Source: DATAWZ01 sp036266975 (lineage in GTDB: Bacteria; Actinomycetota; Thermoleophilia; Solirubrobacterales; Solirubrobacteraceae). From it: DNA of 17,945 nt. Below the pieces are notes generated by a model. That model did not search any database, was not told where the DNA came from, and saw nothing but the letters and a program-made list of their open reading frames with translations. Location: positions 1 to 17,945 of the forward strand of contig DATAWZ010000208.1 in assembly GCA_036266975.1 (NCBI GenBank), written 5' to 3'. Within the stretch, counting starts at the first letter, position 1; each line of letters begins with the position of its first letter. Positions 1 to 6,529 of this stretch are shown here, one piece after another. Position numbers and translations under genes: made by a program.

Positions 1-528
1 CAGCGTGTTCTGAAGTTGGATCAGCCCGCGCATTGATAGATACTCGCACTGCACGGGGACGATTACCTTGTCGGCGGCCGTCAGTGCGTTGATTGTCAGC
101 AGTCCAAGGCTCGGCGGCGTGTCGATGCAGACGTAGTCGTAGTCCTCGAGCACGGCGTCCAGCGCGCGCTCCAGCGAGCGCTCGCGGCCGATCATCGTCG
201 ACATCGCGATCTCCGCGCCGGCGAGGTCGATCGACGCGCAGGCCACGTCGATCTCGCGGCGGCGGATGACCTCGCGGATCGAGAGCCGGTGCACGAGCAC
301 GTCGTACATCGAGACCTGCAGGCTGTCGGGGTCGATCCCCTGTGACATCGTCAGGTTGCCCTGCGGGTCCATGTCCACGCACAGGACACGGTGGCCCGCC
401 TCGCCAAACGCGCAGGCCAGGTTGAGCGTCGTCGTCGTCTTGGCCACGCCGCCCTTCTGGTTGGCGAAGGCGATGACCTTCGCCCGCGGGGCAGCGGGCC
501 CTGGCTTGGGCTGCGGAACGCGCGTCAC
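1..528 (-). CDS. ParA/Soj-family partitioning ATPase, C-terminus cut by window edge
   Basis: ParA-type P-loop ATPase; the first 176 codons are visible and the frame runs off the window at base 1. After a short Pro-rich N-terminus, the deviant Walker A KGGVAKTTTT lies at about residues 25-34, followed by VDMDPQGNLT (switch I/Walker A' region) and CIDTPPSLGLLT (Walker B/switch II), then the VQCEYLSMRGL segment typical of Soj. Family members bind ATP, dimerise on nucleoid DNA and position chromosomes, plasmids or other cargo with a ParB-type partner. No ParB is visible; it could lie beyond the left edge. The GTG start at 526-528 is chosen because the reading frame meets conserved sequence within 20 residues. 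It has no clear Shine-Dalgarno but has a -10-like AATAAT six bases upstream. The gene diverges from the ArsA-like pair. Whether it is the chromosomal ParA or a cargo-positioning paralogue cannot be told here. Confidence 0.93.
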   Translation of the reverse strand, partial: MTRVPQPKPGPAAPRAKVIAFANQKGGVAKTTTTLNLACAFGEAGHRVLCVDMDPQGNLTMSQGIDPDSLQVSMYDVLVHRLSIREVIRRREIDVACASIDLAGAEIAMSTMIGRERSLERALDAVLEDYDYVCIDTPPSLGLLTINALTAADKVIVPVQCEYLSMRGLIQLQNTL

Positions 529-540
529 GCCGTGATTATT
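529..540 (-). promoter_or_regulatory. Possible -10 element giving a leaderless parA-like transcript
   Basis: On the minus strand AATAAT (540-535) lies exactly six bases before the GTG start at 528. That spacing would put the transcription start at or next to the start codon, a common leaderless arrangement in actinobacteria. No convincing -35 hexamer is visible, and the start lacks a Shine-Dalgarno, which is consistent with leaderless translation. This is a pattern match only. Confidence 0.3.
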
Positions 541-622
541 CGCACGAAGCCGGACGAATCCTTCCGACAAACCTCGGCCCAGCCCGCGCGTCACCCAGCC
601 GGCGCTGCCAAGCTGCACGACG

Positions 623-1576
623 ATGACCGCGCCACTGCCCCCGCTCTTGGACCGCCGGCTGCTGTTCGTGACCGGCAAGGGCGGCGTGGGCAAGACGACC
701 GTGGCCGCCGCGATGGGGCTGCTCGCCGCCCGCCACGGCAAGCGCACGCTGGTGGCCGAGCTCGCGCGCCGCGACGACGTCTGGCGCGCGCTGCGCGGCG
801 AGGAGCCGAGTGCCGTCTTCCGCGAGCGCGAGATCGGCGAGAACCTCAGCTTCATCTCGATCGACCCCGAGCGGGCGATGGAGGAGTACCTGGTCGACCA
901 GCTGCCGCGCGCGCTGGCCGACGTCCTGACCGGCTCGCGTGTGTTTGGCTACCTGGCGGCGGCCACGCCCGGTCTGCGCGAGCTGCTGGCCATCGGCAAG
1001 GTCTGGGAGCTCGCCCAGCCCGACCGACGCACGCCGGGCGCGGCGCCCTACGACCTGGTCGTGGTCGACGCGCCCGCCACGGGGCACGGCGTCGCCTTCC
1101 TGGCGGCGCCCAAGACGTTCGCCGCCGCGGCCGCGGTCGGGCCGATCGCCCGCCAGGCACGTACGATCCATGACATGCTCGCCGACCCGCAGCGCAGTGC
1201 CGTGCTCGTCGTCGCCGCCGCGACCGAGGCCTCGGTCAGCGAAACCGAGGTGCTCGTCGAGGAGGTGACCGGCGCGCTGGGCTACCCGCCGGCGCAGCTC
1301 GTGCTCAACCGCATGCTGCCCCGGCGCTTCAGCGCGGGCGACGCCGAGCGCCTGCTCGCGGTCGCCGAGGGCCCGCCCCCGCCCGCCGTGGCCCAAGCGG
1401 CGGTCGACGCCGCGCTGGCCGCCCACCGGCGGCAGCGTCGCCAGGCCGAGGAGCGCCGCCAGCTCGCGGGCCGGGTGGCCGGGGTGCCGCTGGCCACGCT
1501 GCCCTTCTTGTTCACCGAGCGCCTGGCGCTCCCCGAGCTCGAACGCCTCGGTGGGCTGCTGGAGCGGCGCCTGTGA
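623..1576 (+). CDS. ArsA/Get3-like ATPase, first of a pair (BagA/Rv3679-type)
   Basis: 317-residue SIMIBI-class ATPase. The P-loop TGKGGVGKTTVAAA is at residues 17-30, a switch-II/Walker-B segment VVVDAPATGH lies near 150-160, and a guanine-loop-like LVLNRML follows near 225. The segment MEEYLVDQLPRAL followed by TPGLRELLAIGKVWEL resembles the recalled sequence of mycobacterial Rv3679, which works with Rv3680 (BagA/BagB). No metalloid-binding Cys cluster of true ArsA and no Get3 CxxC is present, so neither arsenite pumping nor tail-anchored protein insertion is indicated. The stop overlaps the next start by four bases (GTGA), implying translational coupling and probably a heteromeric complex. 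The ATG start gives about 16 residues before the P-loop; no strong Shine-Dalgarno is seen. Cytosolic. The assignment to the ATPase superfamily is secure; the cellular role is inferred from the mycobacterial pair. Confidence 0.9.
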   Translation: MTAPLPPLLDRRLLFVTGKGGVGKTTVAAAMGLLAARHGKRTLVAELARRDDVWRALRGEEPSAVFREREIGENLSFISIDPERAMEEYLVDQLPRALADVLTGSRVFGYLAAATPGLRELLAIGKVWELAQPDRRTPGAAPYDLVVVDAPATGHGVAFLAAPKTFAAAAAVGPIARQARTIHDMLADPQRSAVLVVAAATEASVSETEVLVEEVTGALGYPPAQLVLNRMLPRRFSAGDAERLLAVAEGPPPPAVAQAAVDAALAAHRRQRRQAEERRQLAGRVAGVPLATLPFLFTERLALPELERLGGLLERRL

Positions 1577-2691
1577 CGCTCGAGGAGCGCCTGAAGGAGA
1601 GGCGGATCTGCATCTGCGCCGGCTCGGGCGGCGTGGGCAAGACGACCACCTCGGCGGCGATCGCGCTCGGGCTCGCGCGCCGCGGCCGACGCGTGGCGGT
1701 GGTCACGATCGACCCGGCCAAGCGCCTGGCCACCTCGCTGGGCCTGGAGGAGCTCGACAACGAGCCGCGCCTGGTCGACCCCGCGCTGCTCGAGCAGGCC
1801 GGTGTGCCGGTCGAGGGCGAGCTGTGGGCGATGATGCTCGACGCCAAGCGCACGTTCGATGAGCTGATCGCCCGCCTGGCCCCCGACGAGCGCACCCGCC
1901 GCGACGTGCTCGAGAACCGCATCTACCAGGAGCTCTCCAGCGCCGTGGCCGGCTCGCAGGAGTTCACCGCGGTGGCCAAGCTGTTCGAGCTCGACCGCTC
2001 GGGGCGCTTTGACGCGATCGTGCTGGACACCCCGCCCTCGCGCAGCGCGCTCGACTTCCTGGACGCCCCCACGCGCCTGACGCAGTTCTTCGAGGGCCGC
2101 GCGCTCAAGGTCTTCCTCGCCCCGACCGGGCTGGCCACGAGGATCGTCGGCCGCGGCGCCTCGGCGGTGTTCTCGATCTTCTCGAAGATCGCCGGCGTGG
2201 ACCTGATCAGCGACCTGTCGGTGTTCTTCCGTGCGCTCGGCGGCCTGATCGACGGCTTCCGCGAGCGCGCGACCAGCGTCTCGGCGCTGCTGCGCGACCC
2301 GGCGACGACCTTCCTGGTCATCACCTCGCCCGAACGCGAGCCCAGCGAGGAGGCGATCTTCTTCCACCGGAAGCTGCGCGAGGCGGGCATGCCCTTCGGT
2401 GGGCTGATCGTCAACCGCGTCCACGACCAGGCGCTCGACGGGCATACGGCCGAGCAGACCGCGGCGCTGCTGCAGCCCGCGCTCGGCGACGCGCTCGCCC
2501 AGCGGGTCGCCGCCAACCTCGCCGACTTCAACGTGCTCGCCGAGCGCGACCGCCGCCAGATCGAGCGCCTGAAGAAGTCGCTGGCCGTCAAGGACCCCGT
2601 GCTCGTCCCGCACCTGGACGCCGACGTCGCCGACCTGCAGGCGCTGGCCACGATCGAGCAGCACCTGTTCGCCGACGCGCCCGAGTCCTAG
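1573..2691 (+). CDS. ArsA/Get3-like ATPase, second of a pair (BagB/Rv3680-type)
   Basis: 372-residue paralogue of the preceding ATPase. The P-loop AGSGGVGKTTTSAA lies at residues 16-29, TIDPAKRLATSLGL (switch I) near 66-79, then MMLDAKRTFDELI, and the switch II LDTPPSRSALDFLDAP near 152-167. GLIVNRVHD fits the base-binding loop. The TIDPAKRL and DTPPSRxALDFLDAP blocks are very close to those recalled from mycobacterial Rv3680, so the operon looks orthologous to Rv3679-Rv3680. That pair forms a Get3-like ATPase complex implicated in cell-envelope or glycerol tolerance in mycobacteria. The GTG start overlaps the previous stop by four bases. The TAG stop (2689-2691) sits inside the left arm of a palindromic repeat. 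No membrane segments are obvious; substrate unknown. Two distinct ATPases instead of one fused ArsA suggest an asymmetric complex. Confidence 0.9.
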   Translation: MTLEERLKERRICICAGSGGVGKTTTSAAIALGLARRGRRVAVVTIDPAKRLATSLGLEELDNEPRLVDPALLEQAGVPVEGELWAMMLDAKRTFDELIARLAPDERTRRDVLENRIYQELSSAVAGSQEFTAVAKLFELDRSGRFDAIVLDTPPSRSALDFLDAPTRLTQFFEGRALKVFLAPTGLATRIVGRGASAVFSIFSKIAGVDLISDLSVFFRALGGLIDGFRERATSVSALLRDPATTFLVITSPEREPSEEAIFFHRKLREAGMPFGGLIVNRVHDQALDGHTAEQTAALLQPALGDALAQRVAANLADFNVLAERDRRQIERLKKSLAVKDPVLVPHLDADVADLQALATIEQHLFADAPES

Positions 2692-2720
2692 TGGCACCTC
2701 CTGCAAGGAGGCACCACTAG
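2688..2720. repeat. Palindromic element, copy 1; bidirectional terminator between convergent genes
   Basis: Left arm CTAGTGG-CA-CCTCC (2688-2701), five-base loop, right arm GGAGG-CA-CCACTAG (2707-2720). On the plus strand the two CA dinucleotides oppose each other unpaired. On the minus strand they read TG/TG, giving tandem wobble pairs and a continuous 14-bp helix in RNA. The TAG stops of both convergent genes (plus 2689-2691; minus at 2717-2719) lie in the arms. Its minus-strand arms are identical to those of the element at 17678-17753. No T-tract follows, so termination is inferred from position and symmetry. Confidence 0.8.
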
Positions 2721-4156
2721 CGCGCGGGCCGCTCGAGGAAGACGAGGCTCGACCCCGGGCTCAGCGCCCGGGTCTGCACGGCGGCGATGCTCTCGCTGAC
2801 CGGCGCCGCGCTGCGGTAGCGCACGACGGTGTACATGCGGTCCCTGATCACCGCGACCTGCTGGAAGCCCGCGGGCGGCGCGGCGCTGGGCACCGGCGGC
2901 GGGTCGGGCGCCACGCCGGAGCTCGGACGGATCGCGATCCCCACCAGATCGATCTCGCTGACCGCCGTGGGGGGCCCCATCAGCCGCGCGCGGGGCAGGT
3001 AGTAGCGCACCGGGTAGTAGCCCTGGCCGGGGGAGACGACGATGACCCGCGGGCCTGCCGCGGGGCCCAGGGCGCGCAGCGCTCCGCGCCAGTCGTCGCG
3101 CTGGTAGATCCGGTTGGTCTCCACCCCGATCACGTCGGCGACGAGCAGCGCGCACAGGCAGGCGCCGGCGGCCAGCCCGCGCGCGCCGGCGGCGGGACCG
3201 GCGAAGCCGATGGCCATGACCACGATCGCGAAGAACGTCAGCGCGATCAGGTTGCGGGTGTTGACGTAGTCCAGGCCGACCGCGGCGAGCGCGAGCACGA
3301 TGACCAGGCCGGCCACGCCGAGCAGCCCGGCGATCAGCGCCTGCCGGCGCGGCTCGCCGCCGACGGCGCGCACCGCCAGGTAGACGCTGTACAGGGCGAG
3401 CAGCGCGGCGACCGCGGTCAGCGGCTTCTCGACCGGCCCGCTGTAGCCGACGAGCACCTGCTTGGGCAGCTCGGTCAGACGCTGCCCGAAGCTGCCGACG
3501 ATCGAGGTGTCCACGCCGGCGCGGCGTTGGCGCAGCGCGATCGGCAGCAGCGCCCCGCCGGCGAGCACGACGATGCCGCCGCCGATCAGCACGCCGCGCC
3601 GCGAGCGCTCGCGCAGCAGCAGCCACGCGAGCTCGGGCGCGATCGCGAACAGCGCGAAGTAGTGCGTCGCGAGCGAGAGCACCGACAAGAGCACCCACGG
3701 CCACAACCGCCGCGGAGAGGGCTCCTCGAGCACGCGCAGGAAGCACCAGAACCCGATCGCGACGAGCAGCACGACGAGGATGTACGGCCGCGCCTCCTGC
3801 GAGAACCAGAACAGCAGCGGGTTGGCCGCGGTCAGCGCCGCGGCCATCAGCCCGGCGTGGTGGCCGGCCATGCGCCGGACGATCACGTAGACGACTCCGA
3901 TCAGCGCGCTGCCGGCGAGCGCCGAGAGCGATCGCAGCCCTACCTCGCCGTCGCCGAACACCCGGCTCCAGACCCAGGCGAGCAGGTAGTACAGCGGCGG
4001 GTTGCCCTCGAGCCGGGGGATCAGCTTCAGCATCGAGCCGAAGCTGTGCCGGATCAGCGAGACTGTGTCGGCCTCGTTGTACCAGTAGCTCTGCACGCCG
4101 AGCGTGAGGAACCGCGGGAGCGTGCCGGCGAGGACGATGGCGCCAACCGGCCACAC
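2717..4156 (-). CDS. GT-C (PMT/GT39-like) membrane glycosyltransferase
   Basis: 479-residue polytopic membrane protein. An N-terminal hydrophobic helix is followed by QSYWYNEADTVSL and EGNPPLYYLLAWVW. These are the first-loop and ExxPPLYYLL blocks of the PMT_2/GT39-like GT-C family, which use polyprenyl-phosphate sugars to glycosylate lipids, glycans or proteins on the outer face. About nine to eleven hydrophobic stretches follow, then a soluble C-terminal part of roughly 130 residues that may be extracytoplasmic. The usual WYDEA motif reads WYNEA: the catalytic Asp position is Asn (AAC codon near 4078). The GTG start at 4156 is the only ATG/GTG/TTG in frame after an upstream in-frame TAG (4217-4219). 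The gene converges on the ArsA-like pair and its stop lies in the shared palindrome. Acceptor and donor cannot be deduced. Confidence 0.85.
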   Translation of the reverse strand: MWPVGAIVLAGTLPRFLTLGVQSYWYNEADTVSLIRHSFGSMLKLIPRLEGNPPLYYLLAWVWSRVFGDGEVGLRSLSALAGSALIGVVYVIVRRMAGHHAGLMAAALTAANPLLFWFSQEARPYILVVLLVAIGFWCFLRVLEEPSPRRLWPWVLLSVLSLATHYFALFAIAPELAWLLLRERSRRGVLIGGGIVVLAGGALLPIALRQRRAGVDTSIVGSFGQRLTELPKQVLVGYSGPVEKPLTAVAALLALYSVYLAVRAVGGEPRRQALIAGLLGVAGLVIVLALAAVGLDYVNTRNLIALTFFAIVVMAIGFAGPAAGARGLAAGACLCALLVADVIGVETNRIYQRDDWRGALRALGPAAGPRVIVVSPGQGYYPVRYYLPRARLMGPPTAVSEIDLVGIAIRPSSGVAPDPPPVPSAAPPAGFQQVAVIRDRMYTVVRYRSAAPVSESIAAVQTRALSPGSSLVFLERPAR

Positions 4157-4210
4157 GTCGGGCCGGGCGATCTGGCGAGGGAGCGTGCGGAGGGAGCGCC
4201 GGCGCGTGCC

Positions 4211-4236
4211 GGCATCCTAGCCGCGGCTAGGACGCC
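4211..4236 (-). terminator. 18-bp perfect palindrome containing the stop of the 94-residue gene
   Basis: TCCTAGCCGCGGCTAGGA at 4215-4232 is a perfect palindrome; after one mismatch three more base pairs (GGC/GCC) extend it to 4211-4236. The TAG stop of the minus-strand gene (4227-4229) is inside the stem. It would fold as a strong hairpin with a CGCG loop at the transcript end. No U-run follows on the minus strand, so it could equally stabilise the 3' end. Confidence 0.55.
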
Positions 4237-4511
4237 TTCTGGGCCTTCGCGGCGGGCTTGCTGGTCGACGGCTTCTGGGCCATCGCCCACACGCCGACGC
4301 CGACGCCGACCACGGCGAGGCAGGACACCGCCGAGACGGTGGCCAGCGTCAGCCCCGCCGCCCGGGCGAGCGGGTCGGCGCGATGGCGCTCGGCCTTCTG
4401 CAGCCCGAACCGGATCATCGCGAAGGCGATGACCAGCCCGATGCCGTCGACCGCCGAGGCCACGACGATCTTCCACAGCGCGCTGCCATCGACGATCGCG
4501 CCGAGCAGCAT
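4227..4511 (-). CDS. Small two-helix membrane protein next to a broken phosphate permease
   Basis: 94-residue protein. Two hydrophobic segments (about residues 12-34 and 50-72) are separated by a short basic loop (QKAERHRADP), and the protein ends in a Lys/Ala-rich cytosolic tail. The ATG at 4511 begins MLLGAIVDGSALWK. It lies immediately after the remnant of a PiT phosphate permease and in the same frame as that remnant's N-terminus, so a naive reading would fuse the two into a 160-residue chimera. Its codon use is normal and its frame intact, so it is probably still a gene. By inference it was the downstream partner of the permease in the ancestral operon. The function is unknown; a role in phosphate transport is only suggested by position. 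A strong hairpin overlaps its stop. Confidence 0.6.
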   Translation of the reverse strand: MLLGAIVDGSALWKIVVASAVDGIGLVIAFAMIRFGLQKAERHRADPLARAAGLTLATVSAVSCLAVVGVGVGVWAMAQKPSTSKPAAKAQKAS

Positions 4512-4709
4512 CACGCGGCCACCGCGGCCCGGTGCTGGCCACCAGCGTGGCGCCGGTGACCCCGCCGAGGAGCGCGTGGCTCGAGCTCGAGGGCAACGTG
4601 AAGTCGACGTGGCGACGGTGTTGGCGGTGTCGTGAAAGCCGTTGGTGAAGTCGAACCCGACGGCGGTGACGACGACCAGGATGAGAATCGGTTCAGAACC
4701 CGAGCCCAT
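4512..4709 (-). pseudogene. Remnant of a PiT-family inorganic phosphate permease
   Basis: From the ATG at 4707-4709 the frame reads a hydrophobic helix and then GFDFTNGFHDTANTVATS, the signature of the first half of PiT transporters. Directly after it the frame loses similarity. A different frame gives LPSSSSHALLGGVTGATL, the SSSHAL-GG block that normally lies several tens of residues further on. So an internal segment of roughly 50-60 residues is missing together with a frame change. After about nine more residues the similarity ends, and the remaining 200 or more residues of a permease are absent. The remnant abuts the start of the 94-residue membrane protein. Two deletions are the simplest reading; a mis-assembly collapse is an alternative. 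It cannot encode a working transporter. Confidence 0.8.
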
Positions 4710-4758
4710 GCCCGGGAAGGGTGCGCGTCGACGCGTCCGAGGACGTGAGGAAATCGCG

Positions 4759-4779
4759 TCGGCGTCGTGAAGACGCCGA
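4759..4779 (-). terminator. Hairpin downstream of the small basic-protein gene
   Basis: TCGGCGTC (4759-4766) and GACGCCGA (4772-4779) form a perfect 8-bp stem with a 5-base loop. It begins seven bases after the minus-strand TGA stop at 4786-4788. It is followed by a weak T-containing stretch (GATTTCC). Position and stem strength support a terminator for the 4786-4995 gene. Confidence 0.55.
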
Positions 4780-4785
4780 GGATTC

Positions 4786-4995
4786 TCAGCGCACTGGCGG
4801 ACGGTGCGCGTCGTCCTCGCGCCAGCGGCGCAGCATGATCAGCGCCCGCCGCACGCGGCGAGGGTCGGGGTGCAGCGCCAGGCGTGCGTTGATCTCCGCG
4901 CGGTGGCGCGCCTCCAGGCCGCCGGCGCGGTCGGCCTCGGCGGTCGGGCCGGTCGGAGCGGTCGGGACGGGAGGCGGTTCCGCTGCGCTGCTCAT
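4786..4995 (-). CDS. Small basic hypothetical protein, 69 residues
   Basis: A Ser/Pro/Ala-rich N-terminus of about 25 residues is followed by an Arg-rich, probably helical part: RHRAEINARLALHPDPRR and then RRALIMLRRWREDD. No family is recognised. Support for a real gene comes from an ATG start, near-uniform G/C third positions, a sensible amphipathic C-terminal half, and a perfect 8-bp hairpin just after its stop. The Arg-rich helix could contact nucleic acid or a protein partner, but that is speculation. No good Shine-Dalgarno is seen upstream of the ATG at 4995. It lies alone between the phosphate-permease remnant and the HEPN-like gene, all on the minus strand. Confidence 0.55.
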   Translation of the reverse strand: MSSAAEPPPVPTAPTGPTAEADRAGGLEARHRAEINARLALHPDPRRVRRALIMLRRWREDDAHRPPVR

Positions 4996-5077
4996 CTACT
5001 GAAGAGCGTTACCCACCCACGTCGTCCGCGCGTTGGCCGTGCGTTAACGCGTCGATCGGCCCGGTGAACAGCATCGC

Positions 5078-6463
5078 TCAGAACAGCCGCGCCGAGCCCT
5101 CGCCGCCGTCGCCCCACACCCCGGCGAATGGCGCGCGCTCGACTCGCGCGACGGTCTCCGCGTCGGGGTCGGCCTCGTCCTCGAGGTCGAAGCCCGCCTC
5201 GACCTCGATCGGCTCCTCGGGCTTCTCGGGCTCGGGCGGCGCGAGCAGCTCGTCGGCGAGCGCGGGCAGGTCGGGGTCCAGGTGCCCGCAGACGACGTCG
5301 CGCAGCAGCGCGCGCAGGTGCTCGCCGAGCGCGCGCACGAGGGTGTCCTGCCCCGCCAGGGGCTTGGTCAGCCGCCCCTGCATGGCCATGCGCTCGAGCT
5401 CCAGGGCGGCGATGAGCTGCTCGGCGAGCGCGCCGCGCCGCTCGGCGGTCGCGCACAGCGCTGCGACGCGGGAGGCGAGCCGACCGCCACGCCCCTCGAG
5501 TTCGGGTTCGAGCAGCGCCCGCAGCCCGAGCAGGTAGTCGCTCAGCGACTGCAGGTCGTTGCCGCGCTCGCAGCCGAACTCGAAGCGCTCCATCGCGTAG
5601 CTGAGCTCGGGGTGGCGTCCGCTGCGGCGCGCGACCAGGCTGCAGAACGCGCGCAACTCGTCCTCCTGGTCGGCGGGGACGACGAGCATCCCGCGGGCCC
5701 GCGCGCCGCCGGGCAGCGCGAACGCCCGCCACGGCGCCGCGCCGACCCGGGTCCAGGCGATCGGCTCGAGCACGATGCGCCCGTCGCCGAACAGTCGCAG
5801 CGCGCGCAGCAGCTCGCGCAGGAGGGCGGTCGCCTCCTCCAGCGCGGCCGGGTCGACGTCCTCGAGCGTGACCTGGGCGACCAGCGTCGGCCGGCCGCCC
5901 GGCCCGCCCATCATCTCGTCGGGCGGCCCGTCGAGCGCCCCGGGCCGGACGAGAGCCAGGCCGCTGGCCAGCGGCACCTCGTCGGAGGCGATCGCCAGCC
6001 CGCCGATGGCGGCGAGCACGATCGTGTGCTGGCCGGCGCCGACGACCGCGTCGTCGAGCGCGGCGAGCGCCTCGACGACCCGCTCCTCGCGCACGGCGAA
6101 GTCGCTGCAGCCGGCGAAGACGTCCTCGAGCAGCGTGCGCAGCACGGCGTTGGCCCGGTCGATGGGGTCGACCGGGACGGCGGCGGCGCCGCGAGCGATC
6201 AGGTAGCGCTCGCATCCGGCGACGCTCTCGATCAGCTCGCTGGCCTGCTGGTGCGCGGGCAACTCCCGCAACTGGGCCTCGTGGGCGCGGATGAACTCGG
6301 CGGTCAGCGGCCGATAGTCGTACAGGGCGGCGCGGCGCGAGCGCGTCGCCTGGGCCTCGAGCTCGAACGTGACCTCCTCGCCGCCGGCGAGCGCCTCGGA
6401 GAGCCGGGCGGCCGCCTGGCCAACGTATTCACGCAGGGAAGCCTCGGTCGCGATCGAGCGCAC
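5078..6463 (-). CDS. Apea/HEPN-like domain protein of unknown function
   Basis: 461-residue cytosolic protein with no signal peptide or membrane span. Residues about 145-180 (GGLAIASDEVPLASGLALVR) and 205-240 (helix, then ALRLFGDGRIVLEP) resemble the front half of Apea-like HEPN proteins. Residues about 287-400 fit the helical HEPN core: AMERFEFGCER, SDYLLGLRALLEPE, GRLASRVAALCA, LELERMAMQG, ALGEHLRALLRDVV. The usual R-x4-6-H RNase motif at the LxxxRxxxxHG position reads ERMAMQG, so the His is Gln and RNase activity is doubtful. The last 55 residues are acidic and Pro/Glu-rich. HEPN proteins often act in RNA cleavage, toxin or defence systems. No antitoxin or nucleotidyltransferase partner sits beside it; its neighbours are an HxlR regulator upstream and a small basic protein downstream. 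Start GTG 6463. The family call is from pattern recognition, moderately sure. Confidence 0.65.
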   Translation of the reverse strand: MRSIATEASLREYVGQAAARLSEALAGGEEVTFELEAQATRSRRAALYDYRPLTAEFIRAHEAQLRELPAHQQASELIESVAGCERYLIARGAAAVPVDPIDRANAVLRTLLEDVFAGCSDFAVREERVVEALAALDDAVVGAGQHTIVLAAIGGLAIASDEVPLASGLALVRPGALDGPPDEMMGGPGGRPTLVAQVTLEDVDPAALEEATALLRELLRALRLFGDGRIVLEPIAWTRVGAAPWRAFALPGGARARGMLVVPADQEDELRAFCSLVARRSGRHPELSYAMERFEFGCERGNDLQSLSDYLLGLRALLEPELEGRGGRLASRVAALCATAERRGALAEQLIAALELERMAMQGRLTKPLAGQDTLVRALGEHLRALLRDVVCGHLDPDLPALADELLAPPEPEKPEEPIEVEAGFDLEDEADPDAETVARVERAPFAGVWGDGGEGSARLF

Positions 6464-6529
6464 ATCCCGCGTTTCGGTCCGCTGCCGAGCGCTCCTCCCG
6501 GCGCACGGATCCCTGCAGCCGCGAGGCGC

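Noticed and set aside
1282..2706. A 474-codon minus-strand frame
   Set aside because: Antisense to the two ArsA-like ATPases; Glu/Gln/Arg/Val-rich shadow with no recognisable domain.
2688..4154. A 488-codon minus-strand frame within the glycosyltransferase gene
   Set aside because: Arg/Ala-rich shadow in a different frame of a gene with clear GT-C motifs and membrane segments.
4227..4709. A 160-residue functional protein with a PiT-like N-terminus
   Set aside because: The middle (CPRARATRSSAG and following) is out-of-frame PiT sequence; the SSSHAL-GG block is in another frame, so the chimera is an artefact of a decayed permease.
5041..5050. GCGTTAACGC palindrome upstream of the small basic-protein gene
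   Set aside because: Perfect but only 10 bp, no loop, no promoter context recognised; such a palindrome is common enough by chance.
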